Positions 54,687-62,936 of a DNA stretch of 64,000 bases are shown piece by piece. This stretch comes from Streptomyces sp. I05A-00742 (lineage in GTDB: Bacteria > Actinomycetota > Actinomycetes > Streptomycetales > Streptomycetaceae). The stretch covers positions 1 through 64,000 of the forward strand of contig NZ_JABETO010000019.1 in the NCBI RefSeq assembly GCF_013055795.1. The letters are read 5' to 3'. The stretch's first letter is position 1. Each line of letters begins with the position of its first letter. The notes under the pieces were generated by a model. That model saw only the letters and a list, made by a program, of their open reading frames with translations. It was not told the DNA's origin and ran no database searches. The position numbers and the translations under genes were made by a program.

Positions 54687-56104
54687 CTCTCCCCACGGAG
54701 ACTGCCCACCCTGAGCTCGAGGGCCTGGGCACGTACGAATACGGCTGGGCCGACTCCGACGCGGCCGGTGCCGCGGCCAAGCGCGGCCTCTCCGAGGAGG
54801 TCGTCCGCGACATCTCGGCCAAGAAGTCCGAGCCGGAGTGGATGCTCAAGCTGCGTCTCAAGGGCCTGAAGCTCTTCGACAAGAAGCCCATGCCGACCTG
54901 GGGCTCGGACCTCTCCGGCATCGATTTCGACAACATCAAGTACTTCGTGCGCTCCACCGAGAAGCAGGCCGCTTCCTGGGAGGACCTGCCCGAGGACATC
55001 AAGAACACCTACGACAAGCTGGGCATCCCCGAGGCGGAGAAGCAGCGTCTGGTCGCCGGTGTCGCCGCGCAGTACGAGTCCGAGGTCGTCTACCACCAGA
55101 TCCGTGAGGACCTGGAGGAGCAGGGCGTCATCTTCCTGGACACCGACACCGCCCTGAAGGAGCACCCCGAGCTCTTCCAGGAGTACTTCGGCACGGTGAT
55201 CCCGGTCGGCGACAACAAGTTCGCCTCGCTGAACTCGGCCGTGTGGTCCGGCGGCTCCTTCATCTACGTCCCGCCGGGCGTCCACGTCGACATTCCGCTC
55301 CAGGCCTACTTCCGGATCAACACGGAGAACATGGGCCAGTTCGAGCGGACCCTGATCATCGTCGACGAGAACGCCTATGTGCACTACGTAGAGGGCTGCA
55401 CCGCCCCGATCTACTCCTCCGACTCGCTGCACAGCGCCGTCGTGGAGATCATCGTGAAGAAGGGCGGCCGCTGCCGCTACACGACCATCCAGAACTGGTC
55501 GAACAACGTCTACAACCTGGTCACCAAGCGCGCCGTGGCGTACGAGGGCGCGACCATGGAGTGGGTCGACGGCAACATCGGCTCCAAGGTGACGATGAAG
55601 TACCCCGCCGTCTACCTGATGGGCGAGCACGCCAAGGGCGAGACCCTGTCCATCGCCTTCTCCGGCGAGGGCCAGCACCAGGACGCCGGCGCCAAGATGG
55701 TCCACATGGCGCCCAACACCTCCTCCAACATCGTCTCCAAGTCCGTGGCGCGGGGCGGCGGCCGCACCTCGTACCGCGGTCTGATCGAGATCGGCGAGGG
55801 CGCCCACGGCTCCAAGTCCAACGTGCTGTGCGACGCGCTGCTGGTGGACACCATCTCCCGCTCGGACACCTACCCCTACGTGGACGTCCGCGAGGACGAC
55901 GTGTCCATGGGCCACGAGGCCACCGTGTCCAAGGTCAGCGACGACCAGCTCTTCTACCTGATGAGCCGCGGGCTGTCGGAGGACGAGGCCATGGCGATGA
56001 TCGTGCGCGGCTTCGTCGAGCCGATCGCCCGCGAACTGCCGATGGAGTACGCGCTGGAGCTCAACCGGCTGATCGAGCTGCAGATGGAAGGCGCGGTCGG
56101 CTGA
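54683..56104 (+). CDS. sufB: Fe-S cluster assembly scaffold SufB
   Basis: 473 residues. SufB is the main scaffold subunit of the SufBCD complex. The N-terminal SUF domain is followed by the right-handed beta-helix core with EGCTAPIYSSDSLHSAVVEIIV, the region holding the cluster-assembly Cys and Glu. The C-terminal block RGGGRTSYRGLIEIGEGAHGSKSNVLCDALLVD and the final FVEPIARELPMEYALELNRLIELQMEG are typical. There is no intein, unlike the mycobacterial SufB. GGGAGG precedes the ATG. Confidence 0.97.
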   Translation: MTLPTETAHPELEGLGTYEYGWADSDAAGAAAKRGLSEEVVRDISAKKSEPEWMLKLRLKGLKLFDKKPMPTWGSDLSGIDFDNIKYFVRSTEKQAASWEDLPEDIKNTYDKLGIPEAEKQRLVAGVAAQYESEVVYHQIREDLEEQGVIFLDTDTALKEHPELFQEYFGTVIPVGDNKFASLNSAVWSGGSFIYVPPGVHVDIPLQAYFRINTENMGQFERTLIIVDENAYVHYVEGCTAPIYSSDSLHSAVVEIIVKKGGRCRYTTIQNWSNNVYNLVTKRAVAYEGATMEWVDGNIGSKVTMKYPAVYLMGEHAKGETLSIAFSGEGQHQDAGAKMVHMAPNTSSNIVSKSVARGGGRTSYRGLIEIGEGAHGSKSNVLCDALLVDTISRSDTYPYVDVREDDVSMGHEATVSKVSDDQLFYLMSRGLSEDEAMAMIVRGFVEPIARELPMEYALELNRLIELQMEGAVG

Positions 56105-56166
56105 CCGGCCCCGCCGCCTTCGACCGCAGCGACCCTTTTTGACAGGAAGAGAGCACCACGACAGCC

Positions 56167-57357
56167 ATGGCTGACAACACTCCCGCCGGCAGCACGACCG
56201 ACGGCGCCATCCAGGTGGGCGGGGCCAAGCAGCCCATCGACGCACGGGTCAGCGCCCCGGCCTCGTACGACGTCGCCGACTTCCCCGTGCCGCACGGCCG
56301 CGAGGAGGAGTGGCGGTTCACGCCGCTGGAGCGCCTCCGCGGCCTGCACGACGGCACGGCCCTGGAGAAGGCCGCCGACGGCGCCGGCGTCAAGGTCGAG
56401 GTGACCGCCCCCGAGGGCGTCACCGTGGAGACCGTCGGCCGGGACGACTCCCGGATCGGCAAGGCCGGCAAGCCCGTCGACCGGGTGGCCGCCCAGGCGT
56501 ACAGCTCCTTCGAGAAGGCCTCGGTCGTCTCGATCCCCAAGGACACCGTGCTCACCGAGCCCGTGCGCATCGCCGTGCAGGGCCAGGGCGGTGTGGCCTT
56601 CGGCCACCAGGTGATCGAGATCGGCGCCTTCTCCGAGGCCGTCGTCGTCATCGACCACACCGGTGACGCGACCCTCGCCGCCAACGTCGAGTACCTGCTC
56701 GGCGACGGCGCCAAGCTCACCGTCGTCTCCGTCCAGGACTGGGACGACACCGCGGTGCACACCGCGCAGCACACCGCCCTCGTCGGCCGCGACGCGACCT
56801 TCAAGTCCGTGATCGTCACCTTCGGCGGCGACCTGGTCCGCCTCCACCCGCGCGTCGTCTACGGCGCCCCGGGCGGCGAGGCCGAGCTCTACGGCCTGTA
56901 CTTCACCGACAACGGCCAGCACCAGGAGCACCGCCTCTTCGTCGACCACGACATGCCGCACTGCCGCAGCAACGTGGTCTTCAAGGGCGCGCTCCAGGGC
57001 AAGGACGCGCACGCCGTCTGGATCGGCGACGTCCTCATCCGCGCCGCGGCGGAGGGCACCGACACCTACGAGCTCAACCGCAACCTCGTCCTCACCGACG
57101 GGGCCCGCGTCGACTCGGTCCCCAACCTGGAGATCGAGACCGGCGAGATCGTCGGCGCCGGCCACGCCTCCGCGACCGGCCGCTTCGACGACGAGCAGCT
57201 CTTCTACCTGATGGCCCGCGGCATCCCCGCCGACGAGGCCCGCCGGCTGGTCGTCCGCGGCTTCTTCACCGAGCTCGTCCAGCAGATCGGCATCCCCGAG
57301 CTGGAGGAACGCCTCATCGCGAAGATCGAGGCCGAGCTGGAAGCGTCCGTCGCATGA
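56167..57357 (+). CDS. sufD: Fe-S cluster assembly protein SufD
   Basis: 396 residues. It forms the SufBC2D complex and shares the SufB beta-helix fold. PHGREEEWRFTPLERL near residue 43 is the N-terminal family block. GLYFTDNGQHQEHRLFVDHDMPHCRSNVVFKG has the conserved His needed for cluster assembly. The C-terminus ARGIPADEARRLVVRGFF is typical. It is separated from sufB by 62 bp and overlaps the Rieske gene by ATGA. Confidence 0.96.
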   Translation: MADNTPAGSTTDGAIQVGGAKQPIDARVSAPASYDVADFPVPHGREEEWRFTPLERLRGLHDGTALEKAADGAGVKVEVTAPEGVTVETVGRDDSRIGKAGKPVDRVAAQAYSSFEKASVVSIPKDTVLTEPVRIAVQGQGGVAFGHQVIEIGAFSEAVVVIDHTGDATLAANVEYLLGDGAKLTVVSVQDWDDTAVHTAQHTALVGRDATFKSVIVTFGGDLVRLHPRVVYGAPGGEAELYGLYFTDNGQHQEHRLFVDHDMPHCRSNVVFKGALQGKDAHAVWIGDVLIRAAAEGTDTYELNRNLVLTDGARVDSVPNLEIETGEIVGAGHASATGRFDDEQLFYLMARGIPADEARRLVVRGFFTELVQQIGIPELEERLIAKIEAELEASVA

Positions 57358-57683
57358 CCTACGTACGCGTGGCCGCACTCGGCGAGCTGGAGGAGGACAC
57401 CCCCAAGCGGGTGGAGATCGACGGCACCCCCGTGTCGATCGTCCGCACCGAGGGCGAGGTCTTCGCCATCCACGACATCTGCTCGCACGCCAACGTCTCG
57501 CTCTCCGAGGGCGAGGTGGAGGACTGCGCCATCGAGTGCTGGCTGCACGGCTCCACGTTCGACCTGCGCACCGGAAAGCCCTCGGGCCTCCCGGCCACCC
57601 GCCCGGTCCCCGTTTACCCCGTCAAGATCGAAGGAGACGGCCCAGACGCGTCTGTGCTCGTTTCCATCACCCAGGAGTCCTGA
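57354..57683 (+). CDS. Rieske-type ferredoxin within the suf operon
   Basis: 109 residues. The [2Fe-2S] ligands lie in CSHANVSL (about residue 41) and CWLHGSTFD (about 61), the pattern of soluble oxygenase-type Rieske ferredoxins. There is no signal peptide, so it is cytosolic. Its place between sufD and sufC with overlapping stop-start codons suggests it supplies electrons to Fe-S assembly, which is inference. Confidence 0.9.
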   Translation: MTYVRVAALGELEEDTPKRVEIDGTPVSIVRTEGEVFAIHDICSHANVSLSEGEVEDCAIECWLHGSTFDLRTGKPSGLPATRPVPVYPVKIEGDGPDASVLVSITQES

Positions 57684-57690
57684 GTTCCCC

Positions 57691-58458
57691 ATGGCAACGC
57701 TTGAGATCCACGACCTGCACGTCTCCGTCGACGCCGAAGGCGGTCCCCGGGAGATCCTGCGCGGCGTCGACCTGACCGTGAAGCAGGGCGAGACCCACGC
57801 CATCATGGGCCCCAACGGCTCCGGCAAGTCCACCCTGGCCTACTCGCTGGCGGGTCACCCCAAGTACACGATCACCGGTGGCACCGTCACCCTCGACGGC
57901 GAGGACGTCCTGGAGATGTCCGTCGACGAGCGCGCCCGCGCCGGCGTCTTCCTCGCCATGCAGTACCCGGTCGAGGTGCCCGGCGTCTCGGTCTCCAACT
58001 TCCTCCGCACCTCCGCCACCGCGATCCGCGGCGAGGCCCCCAAGCTGCGCACCTGGGTCAAGGAGGTCAAGGAGTCCATGGAGCGGCTTCACATGGACCC
58101 CGCCTTCGCCGAGCGCAACGTCAACGAGGGCTTCTCCGGCGGTGAGAAGAAGCGCCACGAGATCCTCCAGCTGGAGCTCCTCAAGCCGAAGATCGCGATC
58201 CTCGACGAGACCGACTCCGGCCTGGACGTCGACGCCCTGCGCATCGTCTCCGAGGGCGTCAACCGCGTCCGCGACACCGGCGAGGTCGGCACCCTGCTGA
58301 TCACCCACTACACCCGCATCCTGCGGTACATCAAGCCGGACTTCGTGCACGTCTTCGCCAACGGCCGTATCGCCGAGTCCGGCGGTGCCGAGCTCGCCGA
58401 CAAGCTGGAGAACGAGGGTTACGAGGCCTATGTGACGAAGGGGGGCGCAACCGCGTGA
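57691..58458 (+). CDS. sufC: Fe-S cluster assembly ATPase SufC
   Basis: 255 residues, the ABC-type ATPase of the SufBCD complex. Walker A is GPNGSGKST near residue 37, the signature FSGGEKKRHEI carries the KKR variant typical of SufC, and Walker B is IAILDETDSGLD. The H-loop follows in ITHYTRIL. The stop overlaps the sufS GTG start (GTGA). Confidence 0.97.
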   Translation: MATLEIHDLHVSVDAEGGPREILRGVDLTVKQGETHAIMGPNGSGKSTLAYSLAGHPKYTITGGTVTLDGEDVLEMSVDERARAGVFLAMQYPVEVPGVSVSNFLRTSATAIRGEAPKLRTWVKEVKESMERLHMDPAFAERNVNEGFSGGEKKRHEILQLELLKPKIAILDETDSGLDVDALRIVSEGVNRVRDTGEVGTLLITHYTRILRYIKPDFVHVFANGRIAESGGAELADKLENEGYEAYVTKGGATA

Positions 58459-59711
58459 CAAAGATTCCGGGGCTCCTGGACACCGAGGCGATCCGCAAGG
58501 ATTTCCCCATCCTCGACCGCATCGTCCACGACGGGAAGAAGCTCGTCTATCTGGACAACGCGGCGACCTCCCAGAAGCCGCGCCAGGTACTCGACGCGAT
58601 CAACGAGTACTACGAGCGGCACAACGCCAACGTCCACCGCGGTGTGCACGTCCTCGCCGAGGAGGCCACCGCGCTGTACGAGGGCGCGCGCGACAAGGTC
58701 GCGGCGTTCATCAACGCGCCCAGCCGCGACGAGGTCATATTCACCAAGAACGCCTCCGAGTCCCTCAACCTCGTGGCGAACATGCTCGGCTGGGCCGACG
58801 AGCCCTACCGGGTCGACCACGACACCGAGATCGTCATCACGGAGATGGAGCACCACTCCAACATCGTTCCGTGGCAGCTGCTCGCCCAGCGCACCGGAGC
58901 GAAGCTGAAGTGGTTCGGGCTGACCGACGACGGCCGTCTCGACCTCTCCAACATCGACGAGATCATCACCGAGAAGACCAAGGTCGTCTCGTTCGTGCTG
59001 GTCTCCAACATCCTGGGCACGGTCAACCCGGTCGAGGCGATCGTCCGCCGCGCCCAGGAGGTCGGCGCGCTGGTGGTCGTCGACGCGTCGCAGGCCGCGC
59101 CGCACATGCCGCTGGACGTCCAGTCGCTCCAGGCCGACTTCGTGGCCTTCACCGGCCACAAGATGTGCGGCCCGGACGGCATCGGCGTGCTCTGGGGCCG
59201 CCAGGAGCTCCTGGAGGACCTGCCGCCGTTCCTCGGCGGCGGCGAGATGATCGAGACCGTCTCGATGCACTCGTCCACGTACGCCCCGGCACCGCACAAG
59301 TTCGAGGCCGGTACGCCCCCGATCGCCCAGGCCGTCGGCCTCGGCGCGGCGGTGGACTACCTGTCGGCGATCGGCATGGACCGGATCGCGCAGCACGAGC
59401 ACGCGATCACCCAGTACGCGATCCAGCGGCTCCAGGAGGTCCCCGGCCTCCGGCTGATCGGCCCCACCACGGCCGAGGACCGCGGCGCCGCGATCTCCTT
59501 CACGCTCGGTGACATCCACCCGCACGACGTGGGCCAGGTCCTCGACGAGCAGGGCATCGCCGTACGGGTCGGCCACCACTGCGCGCGGCCCGTCTGCCTG
59601 CGGTACGGAATTCCGGCGACCACGCGGGCGTCGTTCTATCTGTACTCCACCCCCGGCGAGGTCGACGCGCTGGTCGAGGGCCTGGAGCACGTACGGAACT
59701 TCTTCGGCTGA
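58455..59711 (+). CDS. sufS: Cysteine desulfurase SufS
   Basis: 418 residues, PLP-dependent group II cysteine desulfurase. The lysine that binds PLP is in TGHKMCGPDGIGVLWG near residue 235. The catalytic cysteine is in RVGHHCARPVC near 375, within the short loop characteristic of SufS. FTKNASESLNLVA and TEMEHHSNIVPWQ supply cofactor and substrate contacts. It passes persulfide sulfur to SufU encoded next. Confidence 0.97.
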   Translation: MTKIPGLLDTEAIRKDFPILDRIVHDGKKLVYLDNAATSQKPRQVLDAINEYYERHNANVHRGVHVLAEEATALYEGARDKVAAFINAPSRDEVIFTKNASESLNLVANMLGWADEPYRVDHDTEIVITEMEHHSNIVPWQLLAQRTGAKLKWFGLTDDGRLDLSNIDEIITEKTKVVSFVLVSNILGTVNPVEAIVRRAQEVGALVVVDASQAAPHMPLDVQSLQADFVAFTGHKMCGPDGIGVLWGRQELLEDLPPFLGGGEMIETVSMHSSTYAPAPHKFEAGTPPIAQAVGLGAAVDYLSAIGMDRIAQHEHAITQYAIQRLQEVPGLRLIGPTTAEDRGAAISFTLGDIHPHDVGQVLDEQGIAVRVGHHCARPVCLRYGIPATTRASFYLYSTPGEVDALVEGLEHVRNFFG

Positions 59712-59732
59712 TGGGCAGATGGGCAGCGGATT

Positions 59733-60212
59733 GTGAAGCTTGATTCGATGTACCAGGACGTCATCCTGGACCACTACAAGCACCCGCACGGCAGGGGCTT
59801 GCGGGACGGCGACGCCGAGGTGCACCACGTCAATCCGACGTGCGGCGACGAGATCACCCTGCGCGTCCGGCTCTCCGGTGAGACGATCGAGGACGTCTCC
59901 TACGAGGGCCAGGGCTGCTCCATCAGCCAGGCCAGCGCCTCGGTCCTCAACGACCTGCTGGTCGGCAAGGAGCTCGGTGACGCCCGGCGGATCCAGGAGA
60001 CCTTCCTGGAGCTGATGCAGTCCAAGGGCAAGGTCGAGCCGGACGACGCCATGGAGGAGGTGCTGGAGGACGCGGTCGCGTTCGCCGGCGTCTCCAAGTA
60101 CCCCGCGCGGGTGAAGTGCGCTCTCCTGAGCTGGATGGCCTGGAAGGACGCGACGGCCCAGGCGCTGGGCGAGCACCCCGAGAGCACTGCGAGCACGAGG
60201 AAGTCCGTATGA
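59733..60212 (+). CDS. sufU: SufU sulfur acceptor/zinc-dependent sulfurtransferase
   Basis: 159 residues. The conserved cysteines are in NPTCGDEITL, GQGCSISQAS and VKCALLSW, with the Asp of the zinc site at CGDE. The insertion between the second and third cysteines distinguishes SufU from IscU. The Gram-positive SufS-SufU pair transfers persulfide by zinc-ligand exchange. GTG start at 59733. It overlaps sufT by ATGA. No SufE or SufA is encoded nearby. Confidence 0.95.
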   Translation: MKLDSMYQDVILDHYKHPHGRGLRDGDAEVHHVNPTCGDEITLRVRLSGETIEDVSYEGQGCSISQASASVLNDLLVGKELGDARRIQETFLELMQSKGKVEPDDAMEEVLEDAVAFAGVSKYPARVKCALLSWMAWKDATAQALGEHPESTASTRKSV

Positions 60213-60541
60213 GCGACGAAGTGACCACCCAGCCGGCCACGGAGGAAGAGGTCCGTGAGGCCCTGTACGACGTGGTCGACCCCGAGCTGGGCATCGACGT
60301 CGTCAACCTCGGCCTGATCTACGGCATCCACATCGACGACGCCAACATCGCCACCCTCGACATGACCCTGACGTCCGCGGCCTGCCCGCTGACCGATGTC
60401 ATCGAGGACCAGGCGAAGTCCGCGACCGAGGGCATCGTCAACGAGCTCCGGATCAACTGGGTCTGGATGCCGCCGTGGGGCCCGGACAAGATCACGGACG
60501 AGGGCCGGGACCAGCTCCGCGCTCTCGGCTTCAACGTCTGA
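60209..60541 (+). CDS. sufT: SufT-type metal-sulfur cluster assembly factor (MIP18/DUF59)
   Basis: 110 residues. DPELGIDVVNLGLIYGI near residue 25 and MTLTSAACPLTD near 57 (with the conserved Cys) are the MIP18 family motifs. The C-terminus VWMPPWGPDKITDEGRDQLRALGFNV is typical. SufT helps cluster maturation or trafficking in Gram-positive bacteria. It is the last gene of the operon. Its final codons TTC AAC GTC TGA form the first unit of a six-copy tandem repeat. Confidence 0.93.
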   Translation: MSDEVTTQPATEEEVREALYDVVDPELGIDVVNLGLIYGIHIDDANIATLDMTLTSAACPLTDVIEDQAKSATEGIVNELRINWVWMPPWGPDKITDEGRDQLRALGFNV

Positions 60542-60619
60542 GCATTCATGGTCTGAGCGTTCAACGTCTGAGTGTTCAGCGTCCGAGCATTCAGCGTCTG
60601 AGCGTTCGATGTCTGAGCG
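60530..60619. repeat. Six tandem 15-bp repeats across the sufT and aguA ends
   Basis: Units begin at 60530, 60545, 60560, 60575, 60590 and 60605, consensus TTCAACGTCTGAGCG with one to three changes each. The first unit is the sufT coding end (Phe-Asn-Val-stop), and five of the six carry TGA in the sufT frame. On the other strand the last two units encode the end of agmatine deiminase, adding rare AGA codons. The period is five codons, so copy changes keep both frames. Confidence 0.92.
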
Positions 60620-61667
60620 CGGCACCCGCCGTCGCGAGCAGCCCGTCCCCCGGTACCGCCGGGGTGGCGGGCTGCTGCTGTGTGGCGCAGTGGATGCCCC
60701 CGCCGCCCTCCGCGAGGTCGTGGATCTCCACGGCCCGGACCTCACGCCCCGGGTACAGGTCCCGCAGGACCGACACCGCCCGCTCGTCGGCCCGCCGGTC
60801 GCCGAAGCGCGGCACCACGACCACGCCGTTCGCCACGTAGTAGTTGACGTAGCAGCCGAGGAAATCCGCGCCGCGCCTGCCCAGTTCCGCCGGGTCCGGC
60901 TCGGGCAGCTCCACGACCTCCAGCGCGCGTCCGCGGGCGTCGGTCGCGGTGCTCAGGACCTCGCGCGCCTGCGCGTACACCCGCGTCCACACGTCGTCCG
61001 GGCGGCCGCCCGGCGGCGGGGCGCTCAGCACGACCGTGCCGGGGGAGGCGAAGCGGGCGAGGGCGTCCACGTGGCAGTCGGTGATGTCCCGGCCGCGGAC
61101 CCCCGCCAGCCAGATGACCTTGCCGACACCCAGCAGGTCCTTCAGCGTCCGCTCGATCTCCTCCCGCGAACGCCCCGGATTGCGGTTGCCGTTGACCAGC
61201 GAGCTCTCCGTGACGAGCAGCGTCCCCTCACCGTCCGTCTCCAGCGCGCCGCCCTCGGCGGTCAGCGGCGCGTCGATCCGCGGGACGCCCCGGGCCGCCA
61301 GCAGGAGCTCCGCGAGGACCCCGTCCCTGGGGTGCGCCTGCTTGTTCCCCCATCCGTTGAAGTGCAGGTCGACACCGGCCGGGCGCCCGTCGTCCCGCAC
61401 GACGAACGTCGGCCCCGAGTCGCGCAGCCACAGGTCGTCGACGGGGATCCGCACGATCTCGACGGCCCCGCCGCACGCCGCCCGCGCCCCGGCGGCGTCC
61501 TCGGGCGACGCGAGCAGCGCGACCGGCTCGTACTCCGCCACGACCCGTGCGATCGCGGCGACATCCCCGCGCACGGCGGCGGTGTACGGCCCCCAGACCG
61601 GCCCGTGCGGCGGCCAGCCGAGGAAGGTGCGGGCGTGGGGCTGCGTTTCGGCGGGCATGTGGGGCAT
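60591..61667 (-). CDS. aguA: Agmatine deiminase
   Basis: 358 residues of the peptidyl-arginine-deiminase-like family. It converts agmatine to N-carbamoylputrescine and ammonia. LWLRDSGPTFVV carries the substrate Asp-Arg pair, FNGWGNKQ the Trp-Gly block, and TDCHVDALARF the His-x-Asp pair. GGGGIHCATQQQP near residue 330 carries the nucleophilic Cys. GAAAGG lies six bases before the ATG at 61667. The final nine residues (LRHRTLRR and the stop) come from the tandem repeat, so the native C-terminus has probably been altered. No putrescine carbamoylase gene is adjacent. Confidence 0.93.
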   Translation of the reverse strand: MPHMPAETQPHARTFLGWPPHGPVWGPYTAAVRGDVAAIARVVAEYEPVALLASPEDAAGARAACGGAVEIVRIPVDDLWLRDSGPTFVVRDDGRPAGVDLHFNGWGNKQAHPRDGVLAELLLAARGVPRIDAPLTAEGGALETDGEGTLLVTESSLVNGNRNPGRSREEIERTLKDLLGVGKVIWLAGVRGRDITDCHVDALARFASPGTVVLSAPPPGGRPDDVWTRVYAQAREVLSTATDARGRALEVVELPEPDPAELGRRGADFLGCYVNYYVANGVVVVPRFGDRRADERAVSVLRDLYPGREVRAVEIHDLAEGGGGIHCATQQQPATPAVPGDGLLATAGAALRHRTLRR

Positions 61668-61770
61668 GGTCGGCCTTTCACTGGGTTCGAGCTGTATGAC
61701 CCCTTCGCCCCCAGTGTGGTTGACAGACCCGGTACGGCACCGCCGCGCCGGGCCCGCTCCCTCGTCCGCC

Positions 61771-62202
61771 CTACAGGACCGCGGTCTTCTCCTTGCGGAC
61801 GCCGCTGAAGCCGTCGTTCGGGTCGAAGTAGTGCAGGGACACCTTCACCTTGTCGCCCTTCTCGAACGCCCCGACGCCGCCCGTGGTCAGGTACATCCGC
61901 GCCGTGTGGGTGTTGTAGTCGCAGACGAGCTTGTCCGTCTTGAGGATGCCGGCCGCGTTCGTCTCGTTGTGCCCCTGATCGGGGAGCTCGTCGGCGTTGG
62001 CGACCACCCAGTTCACCGACCCCTCGTCACACGAGTACGTGATGTCCACCAGCACACCCGGCGCCTTCAGTGCCACCTTGTCGATCGCCAGCGAGTAGTT
62101 CTTCGCCGCGGCCGACGGCGCGGTGGCCAGCGCCCCGGCCCCCAGCAGCAGCACGGCCGCTCCGGTTCCGGCGAGGCGGCGGACGGTGGGGGACGTCTTC
62201 AT
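61771..62202 (-). CDS. Small secreted protein of unknown function
   Basis: 143 residues. The signal peptide (MKTSPTVRRLAGTG then a hydrophobic run) has a cleavage site near AAAKNYS at residue 34. The mature part of about 110 residues is beta-rich, with two cysteines (TYSCDEG and LVCDYN) that may form a disulfide. No known family is recognised. GAGGAACC upstream of the ATG supports the start. Confidence 0.75.
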   Translation of the reverse strand: MKTSPTVRRLAGTGAAVLLLGAGALATAPSAAAKNYSLAIDKVALKAPGVLVDITYSCDEGSVNWVVANADELPDQGHNETNAAGILKTDKLVCDYNTHTARMYLTTGGVGAFEKGDKVKVSLHYFDPNDGFSGVRKEKTAVL

Positions 62203-62404
62203 CTGAGGTTCCTCCCCCCTGCGGGTGCGAACGGTTGTTCGCTCGCGATTTCCGAGCGTAGGGCGCCTCAGTAGTCGCAGGAGTGCTTTTCCGTCACGAG
62301 GGGTTGACCCTTCCGGGAGGGGGCCCTGCTTCTGCGAACGCGCGTGCGCGGTAGTCTCGGCGGCCGTTCATGCTCGACGAGCTGCGGAGAAGGGGGTTCC
62401 TGCG

Positions 62405-62923
62405 GTGAGTGACAGCAGGCGGCTCCGTCGCTGTGTCCGCTTTCTGTTCGGTTCCGTGCCGCGGTTCCTGATGACCGGGGCGGCTCTCACCGTCATGGCC
62501 TTCGGCGGTCTGCTCGGGTTCGCATGGCTGACGTGGGACGGGCGAGGGTGCCCGCAGGCGGTTGCCAGGGCTTCCGAAGCCGAGGTGACGGGGGAGTACA
62601 GAGGGCCGTCCGGCATGAAGTTGCGCCTTCGATACGACGCGGGCGACGGCAAGGGGACGTTCTCCGTTGTGCACTGGCCGTACGAGGACTCCCCGTCCTA
62701 CCGGAAGAAGAAGACGTTCGACGAGACGGGGGAGTGGAGCCTGCACGAGATCGGCGGCGAGGCCGGAGCATGGGTGACGCTGAACTTCTGGGACATGCCG
62801 TATTCGTTCGGGCGTCAGCCGCTGGAAAAACTCATGGTCGGCCGGGACGGTGACGAACGGGTGCTGTTCACGGAGACGGACCCGGACAACTGCCCGGACG
62901 TGGTCCTGCGGCGGAGCGAGTGA
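62405..62923 (+). CDS. Single-pass membrane protein of unknown function
   Basis: 172 residues. A basic N-terminus (RRLRRCVRF) is followed by one hydrophobic segment (about residues 22-45). The extracytoplasmic part has two cysteines (GRGCPQ and DNCPDVV) that could bridge the ends of the domain. The GTG at 62405 has AGAAGGGGG eight bases upstream; the longer frame from 62225 has no support. The composition is less GC-biased than its neighbours. No family recognised. Confidence 0.72.
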   Translation: MSDSRRLRRCVRFLFGSVPRFLMTGAALTVMAFGGLLGFAWLTWDGRGCPQAVARASEAEVTGEYRGPSGMKLRLRYDAGDGKGTFSVVHWPYEDSPSYRKKKTFDETGEWSLHEIGGEAGAWVTLNFWDMPYSFGRQPLEKLMVGRDGDERVLFTETDPDNCPDVVLRRSE

Positions 62924-62936
62924 GCGGGCGCCGGGG

